NCBI RefSeq assembly: GCF_019279795.1
Contig: NC_056743.1
Span: 932,902,007 to 932,966,006, forward strand
From: Protopterus annectens
Taxonomy: Eukaryota > Chordata > Ceratodontiformes > Protopteridae
DNA length: 64,000 nt
Reading direction: 5' to 3'
Part shown: one piece after another, positions 46,160 to 58,248 of the stretch
Position numbering within the stretch: the stretch's first letter is position 1
How the letters are laid out: each line of letters starts with the position of its first letter
Translations under genes and position numbers: made by a program
Notes under the pieces: model-generated
What the model was told of the DNA's origin: nothing
Seen by the model: the letters and a program-made list of their open reading frames with translations, nothing else
The model's database searches: none

Positions 46160-46425
46160 TATATTACCTTGTCGAAAGATTACAATATCGAACGGCATAA
46201 ACATCGAAAATGAAGTATATCGAAACTGTTCTTTTGGGGGGCTGTGCCCCCCACAACCCCTAATTATATATACCAACTCTGAGATCGCACTACAGTGAGG
46301 AAAGAACACATTTTCTCAACCCCAGTGTACCATGATCCCGCAACAACACTTTTGATGTACAGCATTTATGACATTATTGCTGTTCGATATTTTCAACATG
46401 CAATAAGGTGAAGTAGACCCTCTCA
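46160..46425. mobile_element. Palindromic-family element between L1-like ORF1 and ORF2
   Basis: Contains the core motif (ACCAACTCTGAGATCGCACT, about 46260) and a perfect hairpin GGGGGGCTGTGCCCCCC (about 46235). Arms are rich in AACATCGAAA/ATATCGAA-like words. Outer ends CTTGTCGAAAGA and CAATAAGGTGAAG show weak inverted matching. It inserted into the LINE after the LINE arrived, and lacks a flanking TA array. Confidence 0.6.
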
Positions 46426-46820
46426 GGCTGTACCATGCAGCTTAGCATGGATAACCTTTATTTTAGGTTAACTCAAGTCTCTGATTGTGGCTGTCAGTTT
46501 GGGACACATGTTCCTATTATGATGGTAAAACTTCAATATTTGAGGTTCTACACATTTTTCTGTGTTAGTATTAAGCTAATAGATTTTATGGGGGTGTTGA
46601 GGACATGTTTGTTTTTTGTTTGAGGGCTTTCAATTGAACACAAAGTTTTGTAAGATGTGACATAGGCTCAAATGGATGTGACAAGAAACAATTGTATAAA
46701 AGATTAACCTGCCAAACAGTGTATGCATGTAACACAAAAGCTGGAACTAGACACTTAACAAAAAAACTGTTACACATAAAAGGTGGAAATAATAACTTTT
46801 AAACACAATGATAATTTCTG

Positions 46821-49800
46821 TAATGCCTCTAAATGTCAATTGTCTCACAGATAAATACAAAAAAGAAATAGTAGTGAGCTATATTGAAAAATGTAGATTG
46901 CAAATAGCTATGTACAGGAGACACACTTGAAAAGAAATAAACGTGAATTTGATAAAGAAAGGTTTTCAGGATAGCTATTCAGCAGAATAGCTGAGACAAA
47001 GAGAATGAGGAGTACTTATATTAATTGCAAGAGGAGCTCCAACAGTGAAAGAAAAGGACAAAAAAGATAATAATGGTAGATTTATAGTACCAAGAGGCTA
47101 CTGGCAAAGGAGGAGGATTACACTTGCATATATTTATATTCTACCTAAAACTACTATAATGGAGCTTAAGAAAATTCTGGGAGAAATAATCAGCTTTCAG
47201 CAAGGAATATTACTTATAGGTCTGGACTGGAATTTGATTTGCAGCAATGAATATGTGTCTGCAGGCCCAGAATGAAAAATATAACAAAGGAGGGTACATT
47301 TTTGAAGAAATTTATAAAAATATTTGGTGTGGAAGATGTGAATTTAGTACTAGGAGTTCAGAGTGAATTTACATATTATTCCTCAGATACAAACCCAGTC
47401 TAGGCTAGACAGAATTTACATTTCACAGGAACATGTGCATTTAATTGAAAGTGTTGATACACATCCAATACCTGTTTCAGATCATGTGCCGATAATTGCT
47501 AAAATAAAAACACAGGGTAACAAAATAAAAATGAGACACTGGCACTTTTCCACTTATCTGTTAAAAAGGGATGAATTCAAGGAATGGGTAGTAAAATTGT
47601 TAAGGAGCTATTAGAGAAGATAGAACATATGTCTGAAAATATAGCTGAGATAAAATAAAAGTGGAGTTTAAAAAATAGGGTGGAAATAAAAGAAAGGGAG
47701 ATATTGTTAAGACATAACAAGAATTACTTAGAGGAAGTGACAAATGTTGAAGTATTGTAGAATAGGGGGGAATCTCACAGAACAAGAAGAGGAGCAGCTG
47801 CAGAGTGCTAAAGAGGTAATAAGAGATTACCTCGGTAATATGCATGAGTTTAGAAAGATTGCTGTTAAGCAACTTTTGATAATAATAGTAGAGCACAAAA
47901 AACATTTAGGACAATGACTCAGGCAACAGACTGTAGAAGGGGTTGTCACCAAGCTTGGGCAGCCTACAACAAGGAAGATAAGAAGAGATCCTGTAGAGGT
48001 ATTAAAAATATTTTGGAAATTCTATGAAACAAGAAAGGAAGAATAAAATATGCCAAGGTTAGAGGTAGATGAGGTTCAATTACTAACAGGATAGGAGGAG
48101 ATGAGATAAAAATGGTGATGTCTAACCAATCCACAGGAAAGTCCCCAGGAATAGTTAGTATTCCTGTGGAAGTCTGGAAGCTAGGAGGAAAAATTTGATA
48201 CAAATCCAGAAGGTTTTGTTAATAGTATTTTAGGAGGAGGAGAAGTACTAACATCCTGGAAGAAAGCAGTAGTAGCTGTAATACCTAAAGAGGGTAAAGA
48301 CCCATCAGCTCCAACTTCATACAGACCCATTTCAATACTAAACAATGATTATAAGGTGTTCATGTCTATAATGGTGAAAATAATGGGCAATAGTGATGCA
48401 AAAACTGCTAGATATGGACCAAGGGATATTGTTTTGTGGAGAGAAGGCAAACATTTGACAACATTGACAGAACATTGTTGATCCAGAGGGAAGAAGAATT
48501 TAAGAAAATACCACAGTTGTTGGTGGGTCTTGATGCAGAGAAAGCATTTGACAGAGTAAAGTGGGATTTTATGAGAAGGCAATGGAAGCATTTGCATTCC
48601 CCGATAAAATTATAATGTTGATTAGGAGGATATATGAGGGATCAGAGGTGAAAATTAAATTGGGAGGGTGTCTCTCTGATAGTTTCTGCTTGAGCGGAGG
48701 AACCAGGCAGGGTTGTTCTGTTTCCCCTTTGTTATTTGCATTATATTTAGAACTATTGGCAAAGAAAATAAGGGATTCAGAAATTCAAGAATATAATTGG
48801 CATGGTAGTCCAGAAAAGATGACTTTATTTGCAGATGATATTATTTTATACCTGACAAAACCAGAAAGAGATATTTCACTGTTGTGGAACATTTGAGACA
48901 GTTTCAGATCTTCTCAGGATACAAAATGAATGCAGCTAAAATAAAAGCAATAGCTGTAAATTATGTACCCACACAAGCATCAAGACCCACCACTGTTATT
49001 GGTGGGTCTTGATGCAGAGAAAGCATTTGACAGAGTAAGGTGGAATTTTATGAACAGAACAATGGAAGCATTTGCATTCCCTTATAAAATTATAATGTTG
49101 ATTAGGAAGATATAGGAGGGATTGGAGGTGAAAATTAAATTGGGAGGTTGTCTCTCTGATAGTTTCTGCTTGAGCGGAGAAATCAGGCAGGTGTGTCCTG
49201 TTTCCCCTTTGTTATTTGCATTATATTAAGAACTATTAGCAAAGAAAATAAGGGACTCAGAAACTCAAGGATATAATTAGCATGTTAGTAAAGAAAAGTT
49301 GTTCTATTTGCAGATGATATTATTTTATATGTGACAAAACCAGAAAGAGACGTTTCACTGTTGGGAAACATTTTGAGACAGTTTTAGATCTTCTCAGGAT
49401 ACAAAATGAATGCAGCTAAAATAAAGGCAATAGCTGTAAATTATGCACCCACACACAAATTGGTTCAGCAATATCCATATTTATGGGGACATATAAAATT
49501 AAGTACTTATGAGTGTCAATTAAAATGATTCTGGTATGGCAGCTAAGGATATGTGGGAAGAGTCTAAAAAAGATAATACAAAAACTGAGAGATTGGAAGC
49601 TCTGTTATATGGATATGGATAGTAAGATACAAGCAGTTAAATTTTTTTAGTCCCTTTAGTTATACACAGGTCAGGCATATTTTTATCAACCAGAGGAGAA
49701 GTTGTGGATAGCAATTAATGAAGAGCTGAAGGATTGTATCTGGGAGGTGAAGACAGCAAAGAGTAAAGTGGGATAAGCTGATTCTTCAAATAGAACAGGG

Positions 49801-49997
49801 TGGATTGTGATTACCCAATTTGAAGGGGTATTTCAGAGATATACAGTTAAGGCTCCTATACATAGCACAAGCAGAAACCTATAATTCAAAGTATAAAGGG
49901 ATGATGATGAAACAGGGGAAGCTCAAGAAACAAGAAGAGACTGGGATTTTAGATGCAGATCTTTAAGGTGAATAACACTAATCATACAGAATATTAT
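46821..49997 (+). pseudogene. L1-like ORF2 remnant: endonuclease and reverse transcriptase
   Basis: EN: MPLNVNCLTDKYKKE start (46821), LIGLDWNLI (47217), then the final LDRIYIS...VSDHVPI (47400-47500). RT: KSPGIVSIPVEVWK, PKEGKDPSAPTSYRPISILN, LVGLDAEKAFDRVKWDF (48520), GGTRQGCSVSPLLFALYLELL and LFADDIILYL (48825). The catalytic FADD is present. Numerous stops and frame changes. A 480-bp block holding the catalytic region is duplicated at 49001-49455. Confidence 0.85.
48522..49455. repeat. Tandem duplication of the RT catalytic block with hairpin junction
   Basis: Unit 1 (48522-48976) and unit 2 (49001-49455) both run from GGTGGGTCTTGATGCAGAGA to TTATGYACCCACACA. The 24-bp junction contains the reverse complement of the start of the unit, so CATCAAGACCCACCA (48978-48992) faces TGGTGGGTCTTGATG (49000-49014) around a 7-nt loop. 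Confidence 0.9.
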
Positions 49998-50561
49998 TAT
50001 TTATTTTATTTTATTTTATTTATTTTACATTTCTTAACCGGGATAGTCCAGCTGGATGTATGTCATTTTCACTGGCGGCCTGGGGAGAAAAGCTCCAAAG
50101 AGACAATTTTCACAGAACATACAGACAAACTTGGGTACATATTTCATCTAGATCCATAAGGGTTTCTAGTTATTGACACTTAAAGGTATAAACTACAGAT
50201 ACTTATAGGTATAAACTACAGACAGATACATTTTACAATAGTCATTAAACAGTTTTACATTGTTCATACTAACACTGTTATATGTATGTTATCATACCTT
50301 TGATGTGGTGTACGTTTATATGCAAGTAACAGATAGGACTCTAGTTTAGGACAATGGTTACAATAGTACTGGAGTGGATCCGGCATTAGTCTGGAGTTGA
50401 ACAGGGACATAACCATTTGTTGCTAAGGTAGTTGTAGATAGCTTTTTTAAATGTAGGTAATGAGATAATCAGGGATAAGGATGTAGGCAGGGAGTTCCAG
50501 ATTTTGGCCACATAAGAAGAGTAAAGGGAGTCTCCCGCATGGTTGTTGGATCTAGTAACAG

Positions 50562-52016
50562 TTAACTGTAATTTGTCAGTTGAGCGGAGTTGCCTAGGAC
50601 AGGAATATTGTTGGGTGATATATTTTGTTGATGGAGTATCTTATGAGTAGTAACCAGCTGATTATAAATAAGTAAGTTAGGTAGTTCCATCCAGCCCAAT
50701 TGCTTTAGGTTTAGGCAATGATGTGTTCTGTAGGAGCTGTTGTTAGCAAATTTGGCTATCTGATTGTAACAGGTTGTCATTTTATTGATTTCTGTTTTGG
50801 ATAAGTTAATCAAGATGGGTGAGGCATACAGTAGTGTTGAGAGAAGGTGTGTACGTGCAGTTGTAGTTCTAGCATTATGGGTCAGGAATGCTTTATATTT
50901 GTAGAGGCTACCTAGCTTTTTGTTAGTATTTTTAATGGCCAGATTGATGTGTACATCAAATTTGAGCTTATTGTCAATAGTAATACCTAGTAGTTTTGTC
51001 TGGGCTTCAGGTGATATGGGGGTACCATTATTAGAGTGGATAGTAAAGGTGCAGGTGGGGGCAGTAGTAGTTGAGGGATGAAATAGTAGGAGCTTGTTTT
51101 TTTTGGGGTTGAGTATCAAGCCATTCTCAGTGAGCCATGTTTCCACTGAGTGAAAGTTATCCTGTGTCTTTTTGTGAAGGTCTGGTAAAGTGGGGGCGTT
51201 ACATATTATAGTTGAATCATCTGCATATTGAATAAGGCTTGAACCTTTTGCGATTGAGTGGAGATTATTTGTAAAAATTGGGAACAGCAAGGGGCCCAGT
51301 ATAGATCCCTGAGGTACTCCGAGTGTTACAGGTAGGAGTGGAGACAAGTTATTATTCCATAGTACTGCCTGTTGTCTATTGTTGAGGTAGTTTTTAAACC
51401 AGGAGACTGATGAGTTATCTAAGCCTAGGCTTACAAGATGGGAGATTAACTTTTCATGGTTGACCATGTCAAATGCCTTTGATAGGTCTAGGAAGAGGGC
51501 TGAAGAAATCTTACCATTATTCCTGTTGTGATTAATGGTATCTATGAATGCTAGCAGGGCGGTGGTTGTGCTATGTCCTGGCCGAAACCCATGTTGTGTA
51601 TGAGATATGAGATCTTGATCAATAAGATGTGTCATTAATTGATGGTGAATACATTTTTCTAATATTTTAGCAAGTGGGGATAATATTGCTATTGGTCTGT
51701 AGTTAGATATGTCATAAGAATTTCCCCCTTTATGTAGGGGTATGATATAGGCAGTTTTCCAGATCAAGGGTACTGAACCTTCTGAGATGGATCGGTTTAT
51801 TAGGATTGAGACTGGTTTAGCTATTTCAGTTGCTGCTAGTTTTAAGAATTCGTTGGGGAGGGAATCTGCTCCTAGTGTTGGTTTTAGTTGGGATAGTAGT
51901 TTTCTTATATAGGAGGTTGAGGTGGGTTGTAGCTTAAATGTGGGGTTGTTGTAAGGTTTGGGGGGCACTAGTAGTATTTGTATAGGTTTGGTTATGGGCA
52001 AGGGCAAGTACAGTCT
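50562..52016 (-). CDS. LINE A ORF2, reverse transcriptase half
   Basis: An open frame of about 480 codons: LGADSLPNEFLKLAATEIA, IIPLHKGGNSYDISNYRPIA, HGFRPGHSTTTALLAFID, SSALFLDLSKAFDMVNHEKL, GVPQGSILGPLLFPIF and IQYADDSTII with the catalytic Asp pair. Then come NPKKNKLLLF and a C-terminal region with LGWMELPNLLIYNQL. No stop interrupts it. Codons before 52016 join directly onto 55204 if LINE B is removed (the TSD codes FFT, then ETVLALAH). Typical of the L2/CR1 group. Confidence 0.88.
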   Translation of the reverse strand, partial: RLYLPLPITKPIQILLVPPKPYNNPTFKLQPTSTSYIRKLLSQLKPTLGADSLPNEFLKLAATEIAKPVSILINRSISEGSVPLIWKTAYIIPLHKGGNSYDISNYRPIAILSPLAKILEKCIHHQLMTHLIDQDLISHTQHGFRPGHSTTTALLAFIDTINHNRNNGKISSALFLDLSKAFDMVNHEKLISHLVSLGLDNSSVSWFKNYLNNRQQAVLWNNNLSPLLPVTLGVPQGSILGPLLFPIFTNNLHSIAKGSSLIQYADDSTIICNAPTLPDLHKKTQDNFHSVETWLTENGLILNPKKNKLLLFHPSTTTAPTCTFTIHSNNGTPISPEAQTKLLGITIDNKLKFDVHINLAIKNTNKKLGSLYKYKAFLTHNARTTTARTHLLSTLLYASPILINLSKTEINKMTTCYNQIAKFANNSSYRTHHCLNLKQLGWMELPNLLIYNQLVTTHKILHQQNISPNNIPVLGNSAQLTNYS

Positions 52017-52023
52017 CAGTAAA

Positions 52024-55000
52024 TTTTATTTATTTTTATTTTATTTTACATTTGTTGACCGGGCTAGTCCAACTGGATATATTTCCATTTTCAGCAGAGG
52101 CCCGGGGAGAAAAGCTCCACATTTAAACAAAAGGAAATACATTTTAAGCACAAATATCATAATACACATTATTACCTATTTCTAAACAAGAATAGTAAGA
52201 GTATGAGCAGGGAAAGAGAAATGAAAGAAAGTTATCAAAAGAAAGAAAAGGAAGTTGACTTTCTAGGGAATAAGTAACATCAAGATGAACATACTAACAT
52301 GTTTTCATACCAGGAAGAGAGAGTAAAGATCAAGGAAAGAGAAGCAGCAAAAGTGAGAGAGCAAAAATAAGGAGACAAATACTTGTTTGAAAGAGATTTG
52401 TAGCCATAAGGAGGAAAGATGAAGAGGAGGAGTTTAAAGAGGTAGAGAAAGAAAGGTGAAGAGAGGAAGCAGGATGGAGAGTAAAGTATGGAGAGAAAGA
52501 TGGATTAGATGAAGCAAATAACTTTAGTCAGGATTAGAGCAGGGACACATCCAGTGGCTTTGAGTTTGTTTAAACAGAACAGTAGATGCAATGGAAGTAA
52601 GTTCAGTAGGCAGTTGATTCCAATGTTTTCCAATAGTATTAGAGAAGAGTCACCTGCTAGGTTATTGGATTTGGTTAAGGTAACTAGCAGCTTACTTGAT
52701 GAACGGAGGGAATTCAGATTAGAGTAGGGGGTTATGAGGTTGGAGAGTATAGGTGTGTTGTGAGGTTGGTAGAATGCTCTTTGGACAAATGTCAGTTGGG
52801 AATGAAGCAACATGTTTGACAGTTCAAGCCAGTTAAGTTGCTGCAGATTCAGACAGTGGTGAGCTCTGAAGGGTTTACCAGTGACAAATCTAGCTATATT
52901 ATTATACGTGGAAGATAATTTTGAGAGATTATTTTTCTTAAGGTTAGTATAGATTGGTGAGGCGTAGAGAAGAGTAGAGATAAGATGAGAGTGGGCAAGA
53001 GTAGCTTTGGCTTGGGAGGTTAAGAAAGTTTTAATTCTATAGAGAAGTTTCCTGTTTACAGATTTAATGTTATTATTGATATGACAATCAAAGGTAAGGT
53101 TGTTGTCAATCGTGACACCTAGCAGTTTGGTATTGGGGTCAGGTGATATAATGGTTCCATTGTTAGATAGGATAGTAAAGTCTAATGTAGGGGATCTGGT
53201 AGTGGGCTTAAAGAGTAGGAGTTTGGTTTTTTTAGCATTTAGGAGTAGGCAGCATTTTGAGAACCAAGTTTCAACTTTAGAGAAACAGCTTGAGTATTAC
53301 TTTGAAGTTCAGAGATGGATTTAGCAGAGCAAATTAATGTGGAATCATCAGCATATTGTATACAAGTAGCCTGGGGGATAGCTGTTTGTAAGTCATTTAT
53401 AAAGAGGGAGAAAAGAAGTGGTCCAAGAATAGAGCCTTGGGGGACGCCAAGTGAAATTGGGAGAAGGGATGAGAGTTTATTATCCCAGAGAACGGCTTGT
53501 TTCCTGTTTGTGAGATAGGAACAAAACCAGTGGACAGCCTTAGATTCTAAGGAGAGATTCAAGAATTTTTAAGAGAATAGAGTGGTTGACCATATCAAAG
53601 GCTTTAGATAGGTCAATGAAGAGAGCTGAGGACAGGGTGTTATTATTTCGATTCTTGTTAATAAGGTCTGTAAAGGTGAGGAGAGCGGTGGTTGTGCTAT
53701 GAAAAGGCCTAAAGCCATGTTGACGGAGTGAGAATGTTGTTTTTTATTAGGTGGCCCATTAACTGATAATGGACACATTTTTCCATGATTTTTGCTAGTG
53801 GGGACAAGAGAGCTATGGGCCTATAATTAGAGTATTCATAGGAGTTACCTCCTTTGTGTAAGGGTATGATGTGAGAGATTTTCCAGATGTCAGGTATGGT
53901 TTCTTCATTTATAGTTCTATTAATGAGAATAGATATGGGATAGGCAATTTCAGAGGCTGCTTTTTGAAGGAATTCAGATGGGAGTTGGTCAGCAGAGGGG
54001 GTGCATGGTTTGAGTTTGTGAATACATTTTTGTATGATGGCAGTGGAGATGGGTTGTAGCCTAAAGGTTGGTAGTTTGGAGGAGGCAGGGTCGGGGATAC
54101 TAGTGTCACTAGAGAGGTGCGAGGCCAAAGAGTTAATAGTATCAAAGAAAGAGTTGAAAGTGTTGGCAGTATCAAGGGTGGAATTCTTTTCAGATCCGGT
54201 AGGGGAAGGAGTGGTAGTTTGTCCAGGGTGTAGAAGCCTGTTAAGGGTTGACCAGAATTTTTGAGGGTTATTGTGGTTAGCTTGTTGGAGATTACTATAA
54301 TAAGTTCTTTTATCAGAGAAAATAGCTTTTTTGGTACAGTTTCTTAGATGTCTAAAGGTCTGTTGGTCTACACTAGATTTGCTAGCTCGCCATTTTTTCC
54401 ATGCTTTGTTTCTAAGTAACATTTTTTGTCTTGTATCTTTGGATAGCCAGGGGGCAGGTTTAGATTTAATTCGGATGGAGCGTGATGGTGCATGATTATC
54501 TAGAATAGTTAGGAAGGTGGTGTTGAAGTAAAGCACAGCTTCTTCAAGGGGAAGTGTCTTTAGTGGGTTCCAATTGCAGGCCTTTAATTCAGTTTTAAAT
54601 TGAGTAGGGTTGAAACATTTGAGATTGCGTAGGGTCCTATAGATAGGTGCATTGTTAGAGGCATTTCTTTGTCTAATAATAAAGGTTAGATTGTGATCAC
54701 TAAAGTCATCAGGTTTTGTTCCAGACTGATATTTAAGTTGTGGTTTGTTAATGAGTATCCAATCTAGAGTGCTTTCTTTGTTGTTAGATTTATTAATCCT
54801 AGTAGAGGTGTTTATTATTTGACTAAAGCCATAGAGGTTGATATGGGAAGCTGGGTTATTAGTAGTTAAAGAGGACCAGTCCAGATTGAGGTCACCAAGA
54901 ATTATGGTTTCTTGTGGATAGGAGGTGGTGAGCCAACTAAGGATATTTTCTATAGTAGTGGAATTATTTCCAGGAGGTAGATATATACAGATAATATAGA

Positions 55001-55203
55001 TGGACTTTTTAGGGTTTAGTTGCAGCTTTGAGATGAGAAGTTCAGTCTTATTACTGTCTGGGTTATCATAGGGTATTAATGTTACACTAAGTTCTGTTTT
55101 GAATAGAATTGCAACTCCTCCGCCTTTTTTAGTTTTGCGGTCAAGTCTTAGGATGTTATAACCTGGAGGTAGGATTATATTATCTTTAGTAAAGGGTTTC
55201 AAC
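52024..55203 (-). mobile_element. L2-like LINE B, inserted in LINE A
   Basis: A second copy of the same family as A, also minus-oriented. The flanks repeat CAGTAAA (52017-52023 and 55204-55210, 7 bp), and A reads on across the site. B is 5'-truncated inside its EN domain and ends with the same 3' tail as A. Length about 3.2 kb. It is the youngest layer of the nest by position, though its coding region has more frame breaks than A. Confidence 0.9.
53239..55202 (-). pseudogene. LINE B ORF2 remnant
   Basis: The long open piece 53709-55202 (about 497 codons) holds the second half of the EN (KKGGGVAILFK, IILGDLNLDW, STLDWILINK, DFSDHNLTF). The linker (RNKAWKKWRAS, NPQKFWSTLNRLLHPG) and the RT start (PSADQLPSEFL, IIPLHKGGNSYEYSNYRPIA) follow. 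It then changes frame; 53239-53562 has GVPQGSILGPLLFSLFIND and IQYADDSTLI. Broken by frameshifts near 53565-53710 and after 53239. Confidence 0.88.
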
Positions 55204-56508
55204 CAGTAAAGAATGAGTTAAATGATTCAGCTATGTTTTCTTTTGTTAAGCCTGTTGTTGGGGGTGGAGTAGTGGTTTTTCCAGGGTGTAGTAACCTATT
55301 TAAGCCTGCCCAGAATTTTTTTGGATTGTTTGAATGTTGGATTTGATGGGTGATAAAGTAATTTCTTTTATCTTGCATAACTAGTTTCTTAGTAAGATTT
55401 CTTATCTGTTGGTATGCTTGTTGTGTTGCTGGGTTTATGTTGGACCTCCAGGCTGTCCAGGCACTATTCCTTTCTTTTATTTTTGCCTTGTTTCCCTTGA
55501 TAGCCATGGAACTGTTTTAGATTTCATTCTGGTAGTTCTTGGAGGGGCATGCCTGTTTAGTATCTCTAGGAAGGTAGAGTTGAAGTGTTTGATAGCTTTG
55601 TCTAGGGGTAGATAATACAGTTGCGACCAGTTATAGAGCTGTAGATCTTGTAAGAAGTTTGGTAAGTTGAAGTGTTTTTTTGTTTCTTATTGTTTGAAGT
55701 ATAGGGGTTTGGGGATGGTGGAGTTATATTTGAGTAGGAAGGTAGTTTGATGGTCACTTAGTGAGTCAGGAAAGGTACCTGCTAAATATGAGCAAGGTAT
55801 TTTGTTTAGTAGAATCCAGTCTAAAAGTGATTCTCTTTTACTGTTCTTGTCGATTCTAGTGGGTTCTTTGATTAGTTGAGAGAAGGTAAGTAGGTTGATA
55901 TGATTAGTGGGAGCCTGGGAAGAGCATGTGAGCCAGTCAATATTAAAGTCCCCTAATAGAATAGTTTCTTGTGGCATGGCTTGTGATAGCCATTGGAGTA
56001 GATTTTCCATGATGGGGATATTATTGCCTGGGGGGATATAGCCTGTAACTAAGCTGATAGTCTTGTTGTTACCTATTTTGAGCCTAGTTAGGAGTATTTC
56101 TGCCTTGTCCAGAGGGGGTAAAGTCAACTCAGTTTTAGCTATAGATAGTGTATTTTTATAAAGTAGAGCAATGCCTCCACCTTTCTTCATTGGTCTATCT
56201 AGCTGAAGGATACTGTATCCAGGTTGTAGTATCTCTGTATCCTTGGTGATTGGTTTTAGCCATGTTTCTGTTAAACTGATTATATCTGGGAGATATTGTG
56301 AGATCAGAGCATGAAGCTCATGTATCTTTTTGTTGATGCTCCTGATATTTAGATTTAGAATGAGTAGACTATTTGCTGGTCTGGTATTGATTTGGGTTAG
56401 TTTGGGAGGTTTTATATTAGTAGTAGGATTGGTATCATAAGGACCTGGGTTAGGGTGGATATCTCCATCATTTAATAGTTCACGTTGTTGTTTTTGTAGA
56501 GTTTTCAC
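55204..56508 (-). pseudogene. LINE A ORF2, endonuclease half
   Basis: Starts MKTLQKQQRELLNDGDIHPNPGP, which contains a DxHxNPGP-type motif resembling the 2A ribosome-skipping peptides known at the start of some L2/CR1 LINE proteins. The EN follows: LILNLNIRSINKK, LTETWLKPI, KKGGGIALLYK, ILLGDFNIDW, ESLLDWILL and SDHQTTF. A frame change between 55687 and 55507 precedes the linker piece (NSAWTAWRS, NPKKFWAGLNRLLHPG). The RT half continues at 52016. Confidence 0.85.
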
Positions 56509-57087
56509 TATCTTTTGCAGTATTATTATGTGTTTGTGGGTAATATTGGATTTGAGGTTGGTATTGATCGGTGTAAGAAGGGTTTAAGTAGTGGCAGTGG
56601 TGTTGAATAGGGTGGGGCTTATTGTTAGGAAGTATGTAGAAGGGATGGGAGAGATAATGGATGTGGATTTATGAGTGAAGGAAGAGCTATTTTGTAATGG
56701 GTAGTTGTAACAAGTGATATGGTAGGTAAATTCTAGGAGGAGTAGTAGGGTTGTTTGTTGAAGGTAGATGTTCATTGTGATTGGCTTTGGTTGATTGACA
56801 GGAATTAATTAGAGTGATGTAATTAAGTGTATGAGGGTAGTAAGGGTATGATAGGTAACAGGAAGGATGTTGATTGGATGTAAGTTAATTGTGGGAGGGA
56901 CTGGACAGGATTGGTAATAAGAAATGTATAGGGTGGGAAGGATGTTGAGTGGATGTAAGTTAAGTGTGGGAGGGACTGGCCAGGTATAAGTGTAGGTGAT
57001 GTGGGGGTGGGTGGGAATTGGGGGTAGGGGAGCGGAGTGAGCCCGCAGGGCGAACGGAGCTGGTAGAGCCAAGTAGTGAAGTAGCAG
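56509..57087 (-). promoter_or_regulatory. 5' region of LINE A with tandem repeat and GC-rich start
   Basis: Upstream of ORF2 the minus strand carries two units of roughly 85 bp (CACACTTAACTTACATCCAC-type) and then a GC-rich end (CCGTTCGCCCTGCGGGCTCA near 57040). Tandem repeats and a GC-rich start are usual for LINE internal promoters. Promoter function is inferred. Confidence 0.45.
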
Positions 57088-57955
57088 AAAGTATCCTAAG
57101 AACTTAGCAACATGGGAATGGAGAAAGGAGATTCTGCTGATAGGGATGACTGCAGTTAATAATACAGACAATAGGGAAGAGGGGCTAGAATTTATTGGAG
57201 AAACTAGCAAAGGAACCAAGGTATTGGAAGCAAATAACTAAAGAGGGAAAGGTAATAGAATGGGAGGATGCCAAGAATTTATTTGGGCTGCAGGTTAGAG
57301 ATTGCCTACCCTATGAAGGACTGATATCAGAGTATAGGCAAAAAGAAAGAAATGGGGGGGTCCCTAAATGAAATACCATAACTGCTAGAGTTTTTAGCAG
57401 AATCTAGAACAGAAGCTGCTGTTAAAAAAGGAATAATTAGACAGTGTATGAAATATTGCATGATAACTATAAGAATCAGTCAGAGGCGGTTAGAAAGGAT
57501 TGAGAAGAGACTGGATAAACAATTCATAAATAAATAATGGGGGGATATATGTATGTCTTCCAAATATGCAACAAAATCTAGAAAATTTAGGATTTTTGCT
57601 TGGAAAATTTTACATAGGTACTTTTATACCCCAAGTACACTCCAGAGAATTTTTCTTCGGGTGGACAGCAAATGGAGGTGTGATAGAGTAGAAAGAGGTA
57701 ATTGGGAACATATTTTCTTGGAGTGTAATGAGCTGGCAGACTTTAAAGATTCCCTGCAGACTACTTTATCAGGGATACTAGGTAAGCAAATTGATGTTAT
57801 CGAGGAAAATTATTTTTCTGAGCTATGATACATAATTGAATTGCTTAGAGATAGTAAGGCCTTGCTGAGTCTAATTATAGTGGCTGCCAAAAAAACAATT
57901 ACAAGAAAATGGAAATCAAAGCCTAAACCAACTGTACTATAAGTAGTGAATATAG
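57088..57955 (+). pseudogene. L1-like ORF2 C-terminal part, after the nested block
   Basis: Resumes as KYPKNLATWEWRKEILLIG. Further on, 57553-57828 encodes YATKSRKFRIFAWKILHRYF, then YTP, WRCDRVERGNWEHIFLEC, the L1-type C-terminal cysteine/histidine domain. One Cys of the usual CWRC pair is replaced. In-frame stops at several points. Confidence 0.8.
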
Positions 57956-58248
57956 CAAATCAGATAAAACAATGAAATTTGGATCTTTAGAAAAGGGTAG
58001 GAGCAAATTACACAGAAAAAAATGGGATTGTGTGAACAATACATACAGAGAGAAATGAGGTTTAAAGAAGGCAGGGTTTAAATGAGCTAGCTATGTAATG
58101 TTTGAGTGAAAATAATTTGGTAGATTCTAAGTGATGTGCAATGTTTGCAAATAAAATTATGTCAATATGGTTTGTTTTCATTTATGTAAATGTATGATTG
58201 CCTATGTCATAAGTGATAATTTAATAAAAATGTTTCTTGCTTAAAAAA

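Larger units (their letters stand above)
49998..57087 (-). mobile_element. L2-like LINE A, outer copy, nested in the L1-like LINE
   Basis: Minus-oriented. The 5' end near 57087 is GC-rich, with a tandem repeat of about 85 bp (56850-57000). ORF2 begins near 56508 and the 3' end is the GGAGCTTTTCTCCCC...TAAAATAAA tail. It splits the L1-like ORF2 between an IQNII stretch at 49985-49997 and AAAGTATCC at 57088, as shown by the uninterrupted homologue at 38720-38760. LINE B inserted into it later. A is about 3.9 kb without B and may be full length. A clean target duplication is not seen. Confidence 0.85.
43887..58248 (+). mobile_element. Full-length L1-like LINE, host of a nested insertion
   Basis: Begins ACTTCCAAGATGGCTGCACG and ends with a short A-run after TTTCTTGCTT, inside a 16-bp target duplication, so it is complete from end to end. 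Parts: a 5' region, ORF1 (44077-45680), ORF2 EN and RT (46821-49997), and after the nested L2-like block the ORF2 C-terminus (57088-57955) and 3' UTR. Without the nested block it is about 7.3 kb. ORF1 and ORF2 carry many stops and frame changes plus a tandem duplication in the RT, so it is inactive and fairly old. Confidence 0.88.

Noticed and set aside
56809-57219. Minus-strand 136-codon Pro/Leu-rich frame upstream of LINE A ORF2 as a separate gene
   Set aside because: It spans the tandem repeats and GC-rich 5' region of LINE A and crosses into the L1-like coding region on the other strand. An ORF1 for LINE A cannot be excluded but is not supported.
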